In this document: positions 32,450 through 41,071 of the stretch, piece after piece
Position numbering within the stretch: position 1 is the stretch's first letter
Layout of the letters: each line of letters opens with the position of its first letter
Source: Nosema muscidifuracis
Taxonomy: Eukaryota; Microsporidia; Nosematidae
Reading direction: 5' to 3'
NCBI GenBank assembly: GCA_028335825.1
Contig: JAIOKI010000016.1
Coordinates: 62,001 to 126,000, forward strand
DNA length: 64,000 bases
Position numbers and translations under genes: made by a program
The notes under the pieces: generated by a model
Databases searched by the model: none
What the model saw: the letters and a program-made list of their open reading frames with translations, nothing else
What the model was told of the DNA's origin: nothing

Positions 32450-32878
32450 TTATTCTGAATCCTGGATTACACATTCAGAATCTACTCTTACATTACGTAC
32501 CTTCTTATGTCTTATATAATCAATTTTACCTTTAAGGTACACCATCTTATCGAAATCAATAGCTCTGTTTCTCAAAACTTCAAACACATTTTTGTTACAA
32601 CTCAAATTTTTTAAAACATTCAATGCTAATAATCTTAAAGGACTATTTAAAAATTCAAGCAAGAGAATGCTTAATTTTTCATGTTCTTCTTGTGTAAGAT
32701 AATTGAGTTGGTATTGGATATCTTTTTGTAACAAAACTTCTGAAATAAAAGATGTATCATCTGATTGGATAGCTGATTGGAGTAATGGGAATTTTAATTT
32801 GGCTTCTTGGAGTGTTTTTTCTAGATCGGGTTTTTTATTTAAAACTTTAGTTTTTTTATTTGGTTGGGTATCTTCCAT
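32450..32878 (-). CDS. Short helical protein, possible Utp12-domain ribosome factor
   Basis: The 142 residues form a lysine-rich N-terminus then a helical domain: PLLQSAIQSDDTSFISEVL, KDIQYQLNYLTQEEHEKLSILLLEFL, LRLLALNVLKNL and a final LKGKIDYI. The order 'A...D...I..VL...D...Q...L..E....L...LLE.L......L......L......L.GK.D.I' resembles the Utp12 domain found at the C-terminus of several UTP (t-Utp/UtpB) WD-repeat proteins in the SSU processome. Here no WD repeats precede it. ACCCC directly precedes the ATG. The domain call is tentative; a divergent unrelated helical protein is possible. Confidence 0.6.
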   Translation of the reverse strand: MEDTQPNKKTKVLNKKPDLEKTLQEAKLKFPLLQSAIQSDDTSFISEVLLQKDIQYQLNYLTQEEHEKLSILLLEFLNSPLRLLALNVLKNLSCNKNVFEVLRNRAIDFDKMVYLKGKIDYIRHKKVRNVRVDSECVIQDSE

Positions 32879-33313
32879 GGGGTGAAAATATTAGTAAAAA
32901 ATAATGTATTAATTGAATAATAAAAATGAATTATTAAAAGTTGTATAATATTTTTATGTATTAATAAAATGTATTCTTAAGAGTTGTATTATTAAAAATT
33001 TATGTATTAATAAAATGTATTCTTAAGAGTTGTATAATATTTTTATGTATTAATAAAATGTATTCTTAAAGAGTTGTATAATAAAGAATTAATTGTATAA
33101 TAAAGAAATGTATGTTAAAGAATTGAAACTATAATAAAAATCTAAAATTATAATTAATTTAATATTTAATTGTTTAATACTAATATAAAAATATAAATTT
33201 AAAGTTTATTTAGTTAAGTTTATTTTTAATTTAAAACCACTTGTTTATTCTCAAACACCGTTTCATATTTACCAGCTAAGAATAAAATAGCGAATTAATT
33301 TTAGATAAGAAAC
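32879..33313. repeat. Divergent spacer with an about 45-bp repeat
   Basis: Three copies of TATGTATTAATAAAATGTATTCTTAAGAGTTGTAT at 32955, 33001 and 33044. The rest is AT-rich upstream sequence of two divergent genes, with no CCC block before the plus-strand ATG. Confidence 0.65.
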
Positions 33314-34567
33314 ATGCTACTCCTTCTTTTACAAATAATATTAGGAGAACTAAATGAGACTGGGTATTTATATTCAGTAGGAAAAAAGAAATTTTTATCT
33401 TTAGATGGTGAGGATGTACGTTTAGTCCCAAAATATGTAATGCCAAGTATGTTTGAGATAGAAACAAGGACAGATGGCAGTTCATATACTCTTCGTATAT
33501 ATCCACACCCAAGGAAAGGTGATAACGTAGTGGATAAGGATTGGTTCTGGAATGGACATAAGCTATCTATACGTTCTGAAAGGAATTGGCAGAGTGAGTA
33601 TTTTATATTCTCACTTGTTCCTAAAAATATGCTGAAAATAGTTGTTAAAGAAAAATGTGCGGAAGTTACTGATGATGGACTTGTTAAAGCTAAGGATTGT
33701 CTTAGTAGGAAAGATGCACCTAATCAATATTTTAGGTGGTTTAATAAAAATGATCAGTTTATTGTAGAACAATTTGTAGAAAGACATGGTGGGAAGCATA
33801 ATAAAAAAAATAATAAGGATCGTGAATATGATAGTGAAGAGTTTAATAAACCAAGGAAGAAGCAGATATATGATAATTACGGAGGAAACCCTAATAATAA
33901 AAGAGAAGATGATGATTCAAGTGATTTCTTTAAGAGACCTCGAGGAAGATATAGAGGAAGGGGAAGGGATTATAACAGAAGAGGAGGAGATGATGATGAT
34001 GATTCATTTGATAGCTTTTACAATAAATATCCACATGACAGAAATCCCCATAATAAATACCCAACTAATTATCCACCTAATGACAGATATCCTTATAATA
34101 ATTACCCATCTAATGAAAGATATCCTTATAATAATTATCCATCTAATGACAGATATTCTTATAATAAAGACCCAATTAATTATACACCCAATGACAGATA
34201 TCCACATGATGAAGGAAGTGGTAGTAAAAATATAATATACAAATACAATGAAAGAAAAGGACCTTACCAACATATATTAGATGATGATTCATATGACCCT
34301 TCTATTAGAAACAAAAAATTTGGAGATGGACTCTTGTATTCTAAAAGAAATGAAAACAATGATGACGATATATGTAGTGATATTATCTGCGACTCTTATA
34401 ATAAAAGAGGAAAAAATATCTATGGAAACAACCAAGGAAGAGATATTTTTGATAATACCCAAACGAGAGATAAAAATAGCAAAGGAAGTCTTGACTGTGA
34501 TGAGTTAGTAGATGGAATTGAGAATCTAATATGTGATATAGAAAGAATGCCTAATTTTATAGTATAA
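33314..34567 (+). CDS. Secreted beta-trefoil (ricin-B-like) protein with tandem repeats
   Basis: The 417-residue protein opens with a short signal peptide (MLLLLLQIILG). Residues about 15-155 have the alternating pattern of a beta-trefoil (LYSVGKKKFLSLDG, TLRIYPHP, FWNGHKLSIR, YFIFSLVP, FRWFNKNDQFIVEQF), like ricin-B-lectin family members described in microsporidia. A long disordered tail rich in N, D, R, Y and P follows. It includes 11-residue repeats NDRYPYNNYPS (33-nt unit, about 34078-34205) and an RGRGR patch. Likely exported to the spore wall or host. The assignment rests on fold pattern only; no sugar-binding QxW triplet is evident. No CCC start block. Confidence 0.72.
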   Translation: MLLLLLQIILGELNETGYLYSVGKKKFLSLDGEDVRLVPKYVMPSMFEIETRTDGSSYTLRIYPHPRKGDNVVDKDWFWNGHKLSIRSERNWQSEYFIFSLVPKNMLKIVVKEKCAEVTDDGLVKAKDCLSRKDAPNQYFRWFNKNDQFIVEQFVERHGGKHNKKNNKDREYDSEEFNKPRKKQIYDNYGGNPNNKREDDDSSDFFKRPRGRYRGRGRDYNRRGGDDDDDSFDSFYNKYPHDRNPHNKYPTNYPPNDRYPYNNYPSNERYPYNNYPSNDRYSYNKDPINYTPNDRYPHDEGSGSKNIIYKYNERKGPYQHILDDDSYDPSIRNKKFGDGLLYSKRNENNDDDICSDIICDSYNKRGKNIYGNNQGRDIFDNTQTRDKNSKGSLDCDELVDGIENLICDIERMPNFIV

Positions 34568-34855
34568 GCTTAATTTGAAATGTAATTTAATAACGGTAAA
34601 TTAAAAAATAATTTTAAATACCTGTCTAATTTTCTATTCATTAATTTCTTATTTTTTTATTGGTTGTTAAATTTCTTTATTATTTATTTTTAAATACCTG
34701 TATAATTTTCTATTCATTAATTCTTATTTTTTATTGAATGTCAAGTTGTTTGTTTTTTTAGATATTAAATTTCTTTGTTATTTATTCATTCATTTATTTC
34801 TATTGGTTATTATAAAGGAGGTATAAAATATAAGATAATATCCCTTTGTAATTTC
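34568..34855. repeat. Intergenic 77-bp duplication
   Basis: TTTTAAATACCTGT..TAATTTTCTATTCATTAATT occurs at 34612 and again at 34689. No gene fits here. TCCC lies about 10 bases upstream of the DHHC gene's chosen ATG. Confidence 0.6.
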
Positions 34856-35506
34856 ATGGAGATATATTCTTTCATAAACAAGTGTACAAAAAAACTAGAA
34901 TTTTTAGTTATATCTACAGTAGTATCTTTTTATATGTTATCCATATACGATACAATACTATCTTCTCATAAATGTATTCCTCTCTACATAATATGTTTAT
35001 CGTTTTATTACTACTTAATACTTCTTACTAAATCACCAGGAATACTTCTAGATCTAAATTGTTCACAAATCCAAGGATTGTGTAAGAAATGTAACAGAAT
35101 AGTAGGAAGTAGAACTAAACATTGTGAAATATGTAATAAGTGCTATCATAAAAGAGATCATCACTGTATAATCACAGGAAAATGTATAGCATCTAATAAT
35201 ATGAAAGATCTGTTTTTTAATTTACTATTTCTTTTTATATACTCTGTACTGGCTATGAACAGAAAGAGTCTTTTAAAAGAATTTGTTTTCTTTTATAAGT
35301 ATACTACCATACTTAGTTTAGTATTACTCAGTTGGGTGAGTGTACTTACAGTGACAGATAAAACTACTTCAGAATTTTTTAATATGGATAAGTCCTTGTA
35401 TGAAGAGATAGAGTTAAAAAGAATGTTTGGGTTACAGGAGAATGGTTTATTGAATATAATATTTCCATTTTTAAATAGAAGAGTAAAGATAGTAGATACA
35501 TATTAA
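34856..35506 (+). CDS. DHHC palmitoyltransferase
   Basis: Membrane enzyme that attaches palmitate to cysteines of cytosolic-face proteins. The 216 residues have about four hydrophobic helices (two before and two after the catalytic loop). The cysteine-rich domain spans about 75-116: CKKCNRIVGSRTKHCEICNKC and the active DHHC at 101-104. A TTxE motif (TTSE) follows the last helix, as in the family. The usual PW after DHHC is replaced by II and the NN pair is partly altered, so the enzyme is divergent. The frame is open further upstream without an ATG; the chosen ATG has a TCCC block nearby. At 216 residues it is smaller than yeast members. Confidence 0.9.
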   Translation: MEIYSFINKCTKKLEFLVISTVVSFYMLSIYDTILSSHKCIPLYIICLSFYYYLILLTKSPGILLDLNCSQIQGLCKKCNRIVGSRTKHCEICNKCYHKRDHHCIITGKCIASNNMKDLFFNLLFLFIYSVLAMNRKSLLKEFVFFYKYTTILSLVLLSWVSVLTVTDKTTSEFFNMDKSLYEEIELKRMFGLQENGLLNIIFPFLNRRVKIVDTY

Positions 35507-35819
35507 AGAAGATTATAGTATATTAAGAATATCAATATAAGTATCTTCCAGCATATAAATATTGAGATACTAAATAGGTAGATGTTAAGAAGTTATTATA
35601 TGTTAGGATATTAAAAAATATATTGAATATTAAGATGATATTATATGTTAGGATACTAAATAGGTAGATATTAAAAATATATTATATATTAAGATATTAT
35701 ATGTTAGGATATCAAAAAATATATTGAATATTAAGATATTAAGTAGATAAATGCTGAACATTAAAAAATGTAAATAAAATTTGTATATTTTAATTATCTA
35801 CTAAAAAATTTAATAAAAA
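35507..35819. repeat. Convergent spacer with degenerate ATTAAGATATTATATGTTAGGATA repeats
   Basis: Units of ATATGTTAGGATA...AAATATATTGAATATTAAGA appear about four times at 35590-35745, with AGGTAGAT as a second shared element. Both flanking genes end here. Confidence 0.6.
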
Positions 35820-36281
35820 TCACTTCCTCTTTCTATTTGCATCCCTATTCTTTAAATTATTTCTTACTCGTTCTAATTTTTCCTTCTTAAGATCAGAGAA
35901 AGATTTCTCCCCTTCAAGTACAGCAGACTTAAGAAGAAGATTCTTTTTACTATAAGGACCAAACCTAGGGACATATTTTTTAAGTTCTTCGTCGTAGACA
36001 AGAGTTCCTTTTCTTTTTTTAATTCCTTTCTTAGCAGCAAAAGTTTCCCATTTAGTTTTAGATTTATCTTCTGAATATTGGAGTGGTAATTTGTAATCTG
36101 ATTGGTCTAGTACATATACAAGATCAAGATCTTTTTGAACAGTCTTGTTTTCTTTAACTTTTGCTTTTAAAAAATTTATCATTTTCTTTGCTTCATTATT
36201 TATATTTATGTTCATATCTTCTTCTGAGTTGTATTTTATTCCATTATTTATTACAGTTAAGAAATTTAGATGAGCTTTCAT
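35820..36281 (-). CDS. RRS1: Ribosome biogenesis protein Rrs1
   Basis: Works with Rpf2 to bring the 5S RNP (5S rRNA, uL5, uL18) into the pre-60S particle. The 153 residues show the Rrs1 core: LPLQYSEDKSKTKWETFAAKKGIKKRKG..VYDEELKKYVPRFG (about 64-108), the counterpart of 'LP....TKWE.FA..KGI.KKK....V.DE..G..VPR.G'. A lysine-rich tail follows. Yeast Rrs1 has 203 residues; the C-terminal extension is trimmed. ACCCC stands directly before the ATG. Functionally it pairs with the 5S rRNA genes on the same segment. Confidence 0.93.
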   Translation of the reverse strand: MKAHLNFLTVINNGIKYNSEEDMNININNEAKKMINFLKAKVKENKTVQKDLDLVYVLDQSDYKLPLQYSEDKSKTKWETFAAKKGIKKRKGTLVYDEELKKYVPRFGPYSKKNLLLKSAVLEGEKSFSDLKKEKLERVRNNLKNRDANRKRK

Positions 36282-36344
36282 GGGGTGTAAGATTTAAAAT
36301 ATTTTAGATTGATCTTTATATTTTCATAAAAAAATATTATTAAT

Positions 36345-36768
36345 AAACCAGTAATTGATCAATATAATATATTAATAAACTATTAATTGATCAATATAAT
36401 ATATTAAGAACTAGTAATTGATAAATATAATATATTAATAAAATAGTAATTGATCAATATAATATTCTTATTAAACCAGTAATTGATCAATATAATATAT
36501 TAAGAACTAGTAATTGATCAATATACTTATAAAATAATATATTAAGAACTAGTAATTGATCAATAAATTCAATATACTTTAAATAATATATTAATAAAAC
36601 AATAATTGATCAATATAATATATTAATAAACTAGTAATTGATCAATAAATTTAATATACTTTTAAAATAATATATTAATAAAACAATAATTGATCAATAT
36701 AATATATTAATAAAATAGTAATTGATCAATATAATATATTAAGAACTAGTAATTAATCAATATATTAA
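36345..36768. repeat. Tandem array with palindromic core ATTGATCAAT, 12 copies
   Basis: The unit is about 32 bp, TAATTGATCAATATAATATATTAATAAACTAG. Core positions start near 36354, 36385, 36417, 36449, 36482, 36513, 36555, 36605, 36637, 36689, 36720 and 36752. Most spacings are 31-33 bp, three are 42-52 bp with an inserted TTTAATATACTTTTAAAATAA. The 10-bp core is a perfect palindrome in ten copies. The array fills the whole gap between the Rrs1 start and the V-ATPase gene end. Confidence 0.9.
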
Positions 36769-36770
36769 AA

Positions 36771-37766
36771 TCACTTTTTAATTAATATAAGATGATCTAT
36801 TTCGTGTCTCCTATCTTGTAATACACATTCCACTATCCACAAAATATTTTTAATTTCTTGTTCTCTTAATCTAAGATAAGAATACACACAAGAAATATCA
36901 TTATGTATCTTAAAAGATTCAGAATATTTATTAAGTTCTCTACTAATTAGTTCTGAATAAATATCCTTATTAAAATTATATTTATCACTTAAGATACTTT
37001 TTATATCATCTATACTCTCAGAATTTGATAAATCATCAACTGTTTTAGTATCTAAACTGTATATTATAGGAAAGAGTTTTTTTCTTTCTAATCCTAATAT
37101 TTCTTTAGAATTAATAGTATTAATAGTTAAATCTATTATATATCTATCAGCTTCTGTCTTTAAAATATCTTGTATAAATAAACCATACTTACTTAGATTA
37201 ATATAAGCATCTTCTACATGATATTTAAGAAAAAGAGCTTGATATTTTTGAAAGTCGTTATCTTTAAATTCAGGAGCCCATTTAACTTTATAAAAATATT
37301 TTTTTATAAAGCTATTTTCTACACAATATTTCTGTACATCATGCATATCCTTACAAAATTTCAATGTCTTCAACGCATCAAAATCCCCAATCTCAATTTT
37401 CATAAAACTTTTTTCAAGATCAGGATCATTAAGTTTAGACTGTAATAAGAAGAAGAAATTATGAATTTTATGATTCTCTATATAATAATCAAGAATGACT
37501 GATAAAAGAGAATCATCCTCATTTTTACATTCATTATATTCATCTATAAGTGTTTTATTAAGTCTACGTTTTAATTCAGTTTTTGTATGATCCATGTCTT
37601 CACTTATATGATTATAATTCTTGGATAATTTTATACAAAATTCTTCAATATTCTCACATTGATTTAAAGCTTTATAATCTTGTTCATTTAGAAGAAGTAA
37701 TTCTTTACCATATATTTTTGAGATGAGGTATCCATAATTTTCTGTATAGTTGAATTGATAGTTCAT
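36771..37766 (-). CDS. VMA6: V-type ATPase subunit d (Vma6)
   Basis: Couples the central rotor to the membrane c-ring of the proton pump. The 331 residues (yeast 345) show the family start NYGYLISKIYGKELLLLNEQDYKALNQCENIEEF, then LIDEYNE, the helical bundle with LDYYIENHKI.NFFFLLQ, F..L.FCKDM, and DILKTEADRYIIDLTINTINS (about 197-217), which matches the diagnostic 'L.FEADRR.I..T.NS'. AACCCTT precedes the ATG. It is divergent to Pus10 across 0.27 kb. Confidence 0.92.
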   Translation of the reverse strand: MNYQFNYTENYGYLISKIYGKELLLLNEQDYKALNQCENIEEFCIKLSKNYNHISEDMDHTKTELKRRLNKTLIDEYNECKNEDDSLLSVILDYYIENHKIHNFFFLLQSKLNDPDLEKSFMKIEIGDFDALKTLKFCKDMHDVQKYCVENSFIKKYFYKVKWAPEFKDNDFQKYQALFLKYHVEDAYINLSKYGLFIQDILKTEADRYIIDLTINTINSKEILGLERKKLFPIIYSLDTKTVDDLSNSESIDDIKSILSDKYNFNKDIYSELISRELNKYSESFKIHNDISCVYSYLRLREQEIKNILWIVECVLQDRRHEIDHLILIKK

Positions 37767-38033
37767 AAGGGTTTGTTTATTGTGGATATAAATAAATGAA
37801 TATATTTTTATATTTATTTATAGTAGTATATGTGTTTATTATATTTGTATTTATAATTTTATCTATTTATAATTTTATCTATATAAAATTTTATACTACT
37901 TTTGTAATAGTAAATTTATATTTTTATCTATTTATAATAGTATAATACTATACTTATAGTACTACACTCATAATACTACATTTATAATTTTATAATACTA
38001 CACTCATAATTTTATAATTTTTTTTTAATCCCA

Positions 38034-38933
38034 ATGGATAAATATAAGATAGACCAATACATATCAGATAATAAATTAAATATCCACTCAAATATAATTT
38101 ATTGTTTTAAATCAGAATATCTTAAAACAACATTAAAACCTTTATTAATTCAAGGAAATATTAATTCTGATTATTATACTGAGATAACTATAAGTGATAA
38201 TTTAATTAATCATAGAAATAGTCCTATATACATATACGGAGAATATATAAAGCTATCTAGAGAAATGACACAGACTCCTCTTAGAATAAAAGGAAAACTT
38301 AAGTGTAAAAGAAGTGTATCAGATTTTACTAAACAAATTAAGGATCATTATGGAAGTAAAGAAGTTAAATTTATACCATCAGGTAGGGAAGATATAGATG
38401 TGAGAATGATTGGTGGTAGACCTTTCTTATTAAAGATAGTAGACCCATCTAAAAATTTTTATACAACCAGTATAAAAATTAATTTATATGAAGATGTAGA
38501 TTTAATTAATATGAAACAAGTTACTAAAGATATTAAAGATGTAATACTTACAGGAGAAAAGAATGAGAAGAAGATTTATAGAGCACTAATAGCTTCAAGA
38601 AAAGAAATTAATTTTTGTAATTCTTATGATATCGAACAGAAGACACCTTTAAGAGTTTTACATAGAAGAGCTAATCTAGTAAGGAATAAAATTATAGAAG
38701 TATTAGAAATTAAAAAAGAAGTTTTTGAAGAATTCTTTTTTTATGAAATATCTTTAAGAGGATCTGCTGGTGCTTATATTAAAGAATTTGTTAATGGAGA
38801 TATGGGAAGAACAAGACCTTCTTTATCTGAAGATGGTAATTATTGTGATTTACTTGAATTGGATGTCCTGAGCGTAGAAAAGAAAGAAATTGATTTTAAA
38901 ATTATATTAAGAGAAATAGAGCTATTAAAATGA
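38034..38933 (+). CDS. PUS10: tRNA pseudouridine synthase Pus10, shortened
   Basis: Makes pseudouridine in the tRNA T arm (positions 54/55) in archaea and many eukaryotes. The 299 residues contain IYIYGEYIKLSREMTQTP (about 65-82), GREDIDVRMIGGRPF (118-132; catalytic Asp probably D122), YRALIASRKE, TPLRVLHRRANLVR and the end motif AGAYIKEFVNGDMGRTRPSL followed by CDLLELDV. These are Pus10-specific and absent from the other synthase families. The N-terminal zinc-cysteine accessory domain of archaeal and human proteins is missing or reduced to about 60 residues. AATCCCA precedes the ATG. A TruA-type synthase lies 6.5 kb downstream. Confidence 0.93.
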   Translation: MDKYKIDQYISDNKLNIHSNIIYCFKSEYLKTTLKPLLIQGNINSDYYTEITISDNLINHRNSPIYIYGEYIKLSREMTQTPLRIKGKLKCKRSVSDFTKQIKDHYGSKEVKFIPSGREDIDVRMIGGRPFLLKIVDPSKNFYTTSIKINLYEDVDLINMKQVTKDIKDVILTGEKNEKKIYRALIASRKEINFCNSYDIEQKTPLRVLHRRANLVRNKIIEVLEIKKEVFEEFFFYEISLRGSAGAYIKEFVNGDMGRTRPSLSEDGNYCDLLELDVLSVEKKEIDFKIILREIELLK

Positions 38934-39392
38934 TAAATATATTCTTTTAAAAGATTAATTAAATGATTATTATATTTAATTAAATGATAATTATATTTAA
39001 CTATTAATCTATTGATATTTAATCATTAAATATAGTTTTTATTTTTTTTATAATATTTTCTCATTTAAAAATGACTATACTTTATTATCAAGAATGATAA
39101 TCTTAATTACTGATTATAAGACTTATTTTAATGATGTAGAAGATTTATTTTATCTTAATATATATTTTTTATACTTTATAAATATAAAATTAAAAAAATA
39201 GAATATCTGGGGATTGAACTCTTAGATTATAGAAGAGAATAATATATTTAATTATACTATATAGAAAGATATATTTAATTATATTATATAGAAGAATATA
39301 TTATTTAATTATATTATATAGAAGAATATATTATTTAATTATACTATATAAAAGACTACAATATTTTTATATATCTTATATTAAAATGTTTA
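38934..39392. repeat. Convergent spacer with a 26-33-bp array
   Basis: TATTTAATTATACTATATAGAAG-type units occur four times at about 39244-39358. The rest (38940-39200) is AT-rich with TTAATTAAATGATTATTATATTT duplicated just after Pus10. No gene is seen. Confidence 0.6.
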
Positions 39393-39692
39393 TTAACAAC
39401 AAAAGAAAAATTTCCTAATTACGTTATAAAACACCCCACGTTTTTTACTTTTAACAGGTTCTTCGTATATAACCTTAACTTCATTATCAGGCTCTACTGG
39501 TTCAAGTATAATGGATTTCTCTACGAAAATATCTTCATGTTTCTCTTCTTCTAATGGTTCTATAACCTCAATCTGTCTATGCTGAACATCTTCAGATGAT
39601 TTCTGTATAAATGATATCTCATATATCTCTCCTTCTTTGCTTAAATTCTTGATAGTGTATTTTGGTTTTCTCTTTGTTTCTTGATCACTCAT
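39393..39692 (-). CDS. Small acidic protein ending in Cys-Cys
   Basis: Unknown 99-residue protein. The body is acidic with E/P/V-rich segments (IEVIEPLEEEKHEDIFVEKSIILEPVEP). The C-terminus changes to a basic-hydrophobic tail, KSKKRGVFYNVIRKFFFCC. A polybasic, aromatic tail with terminal CC resembles a lipid-anchoring signal (geranylgeranylation as in Rab -CC ends, or palmitoylation by a DHHC enzyme such as the one at 34.9 kb). There is no GTPase domain, so it is not a Rab. No CCC block at the ATG. A lineage-specific peripheral membrane protein is the best inference. Confidence 0.6.
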   Translation of the reverse strand: MSDQETKRKPKYTIKNLSKEGEIYEISFIQKSSEDVQHRQIEVIEPLEEEKHEDIFVEKSIILEPVEPDNEVKVIYEEPVKSKKRGVFYNVIRKFFFCC

Positions 39693-41071
39693 TGTTTATT
39701 TATTTATCTAAATATTTTTAATTTAATTCTTATATGAGAAGCATTAAGAATTAAAAAAATTAATAATAAGGATATTTCTAATTATTAAATCATAATATTA
39801 TATACTTATAATCAAAAAATTAATTATTTTGACTATTTATTTTTTAAATGTCTTATAATATTTCGTATTATTTTTTTAATGTCTTATTATTTGATTAATT
39901 ATTTTTAAATGTCTTATTATTTTGACTAATTATTTTTTAAATGTCTTGTTATTTGACTTTTTCTTATCAATTTAATCTCTAATATGTAATTCAATAGGTT
40001 ATTGATAGAATTTGAAGGATTAATTTATTTTAGATAAAAATTCTAAATATTTATTTAATTTATCATAAAGTATACCTCACATTATAAATATAAAACAATA
40101 TTGAATTTGTTTTGATAAACAAATCAATATATTAAAACGGAAAAATACTAAATTTACGATATATAAGATACATTTATGACGAGTATATAACCATTTTTTG
40201 TATATATATATGTTAAACTCTTGATAATTTGTAATTCTAATATATACATTTATTTTCTAATTATGTTTATTTCTTTACCTAAAAAATAATTAATTTTAAA
40301 GAATCTAGATTATATAATAAAAATCATGTATATTTTTATTAATTAAGACAATAATAAATATATATATAATAAAATTCATTAAAATATAAGATCTAATAAT
40401 TAATAAAAAAATTGATTTATTCTGTTGATGTACTATAATAAGACAAAGATTCTGATACAAAATAGTGGATGATAGTCTTATTTATATATTCTTTTGAATA
40501 TAATAATCTTCTTTTTGCTATTATGTTAAATTAGATTTAATTAATGTCAAAACCTTCATTAAACGGAAATTTAGATGTACAAAATTTGAATATATTCATT
40601 TATGAATATTTTATAAAGCAATAAAGATAATTTCATTTACTTAGAATTTTAATTCTTACGATATATTTTAATTAATATTTGAAGCTTTAGAAGAATTTTA
40701 TTTTGAGTAGATAAATGTTATTCTAAAAGTTAAAATATTAAAAAATTGATTATATTAATTGTTAAGTTAAGAACTAATTCTTAAAACAGTCTAGAATTGT
40801 TATCTGATGAGATATATATAAATATTTTTTATATTAAATTTATTTTATTCTATTTAATTTATTCTATTGTATTTAATTAACTTTTTTTATATCAAATATA
40901 ATTTATTATATTCTCTTAAATTAACTTTTTTCTATTAAATTTATTCTATTATATTATGAATATAATCATTTAAAATAAACCTGTATTAGAAATACGTGTA
41001 AATTTAAAAAATGAGTAAATAAAATTTTTTAACTCAATTCTAAACACAAAAAAATTAATTTACCCCTTAAA
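39693..41071. other. AT-rich desert upstream of trehalase
   Basis: About 1.4 kb. A TTTTTAAATGTCTTATTATTTGA-like unit recurs four times at 39840-39955. Elsewhere it is AT-rich with no coding or RNA signal that I can support. TTTACCCCTTAAA at the right edge is the trehalase start block. Confidence 0.5.

Noticed and set aside
39195-39260. GGGGATTGAACTC, resembling the 3' half of a tRNA on the minus strand
   Set aside because: No matching T-stem, anticodon stem or acceptor stem could be found around it.
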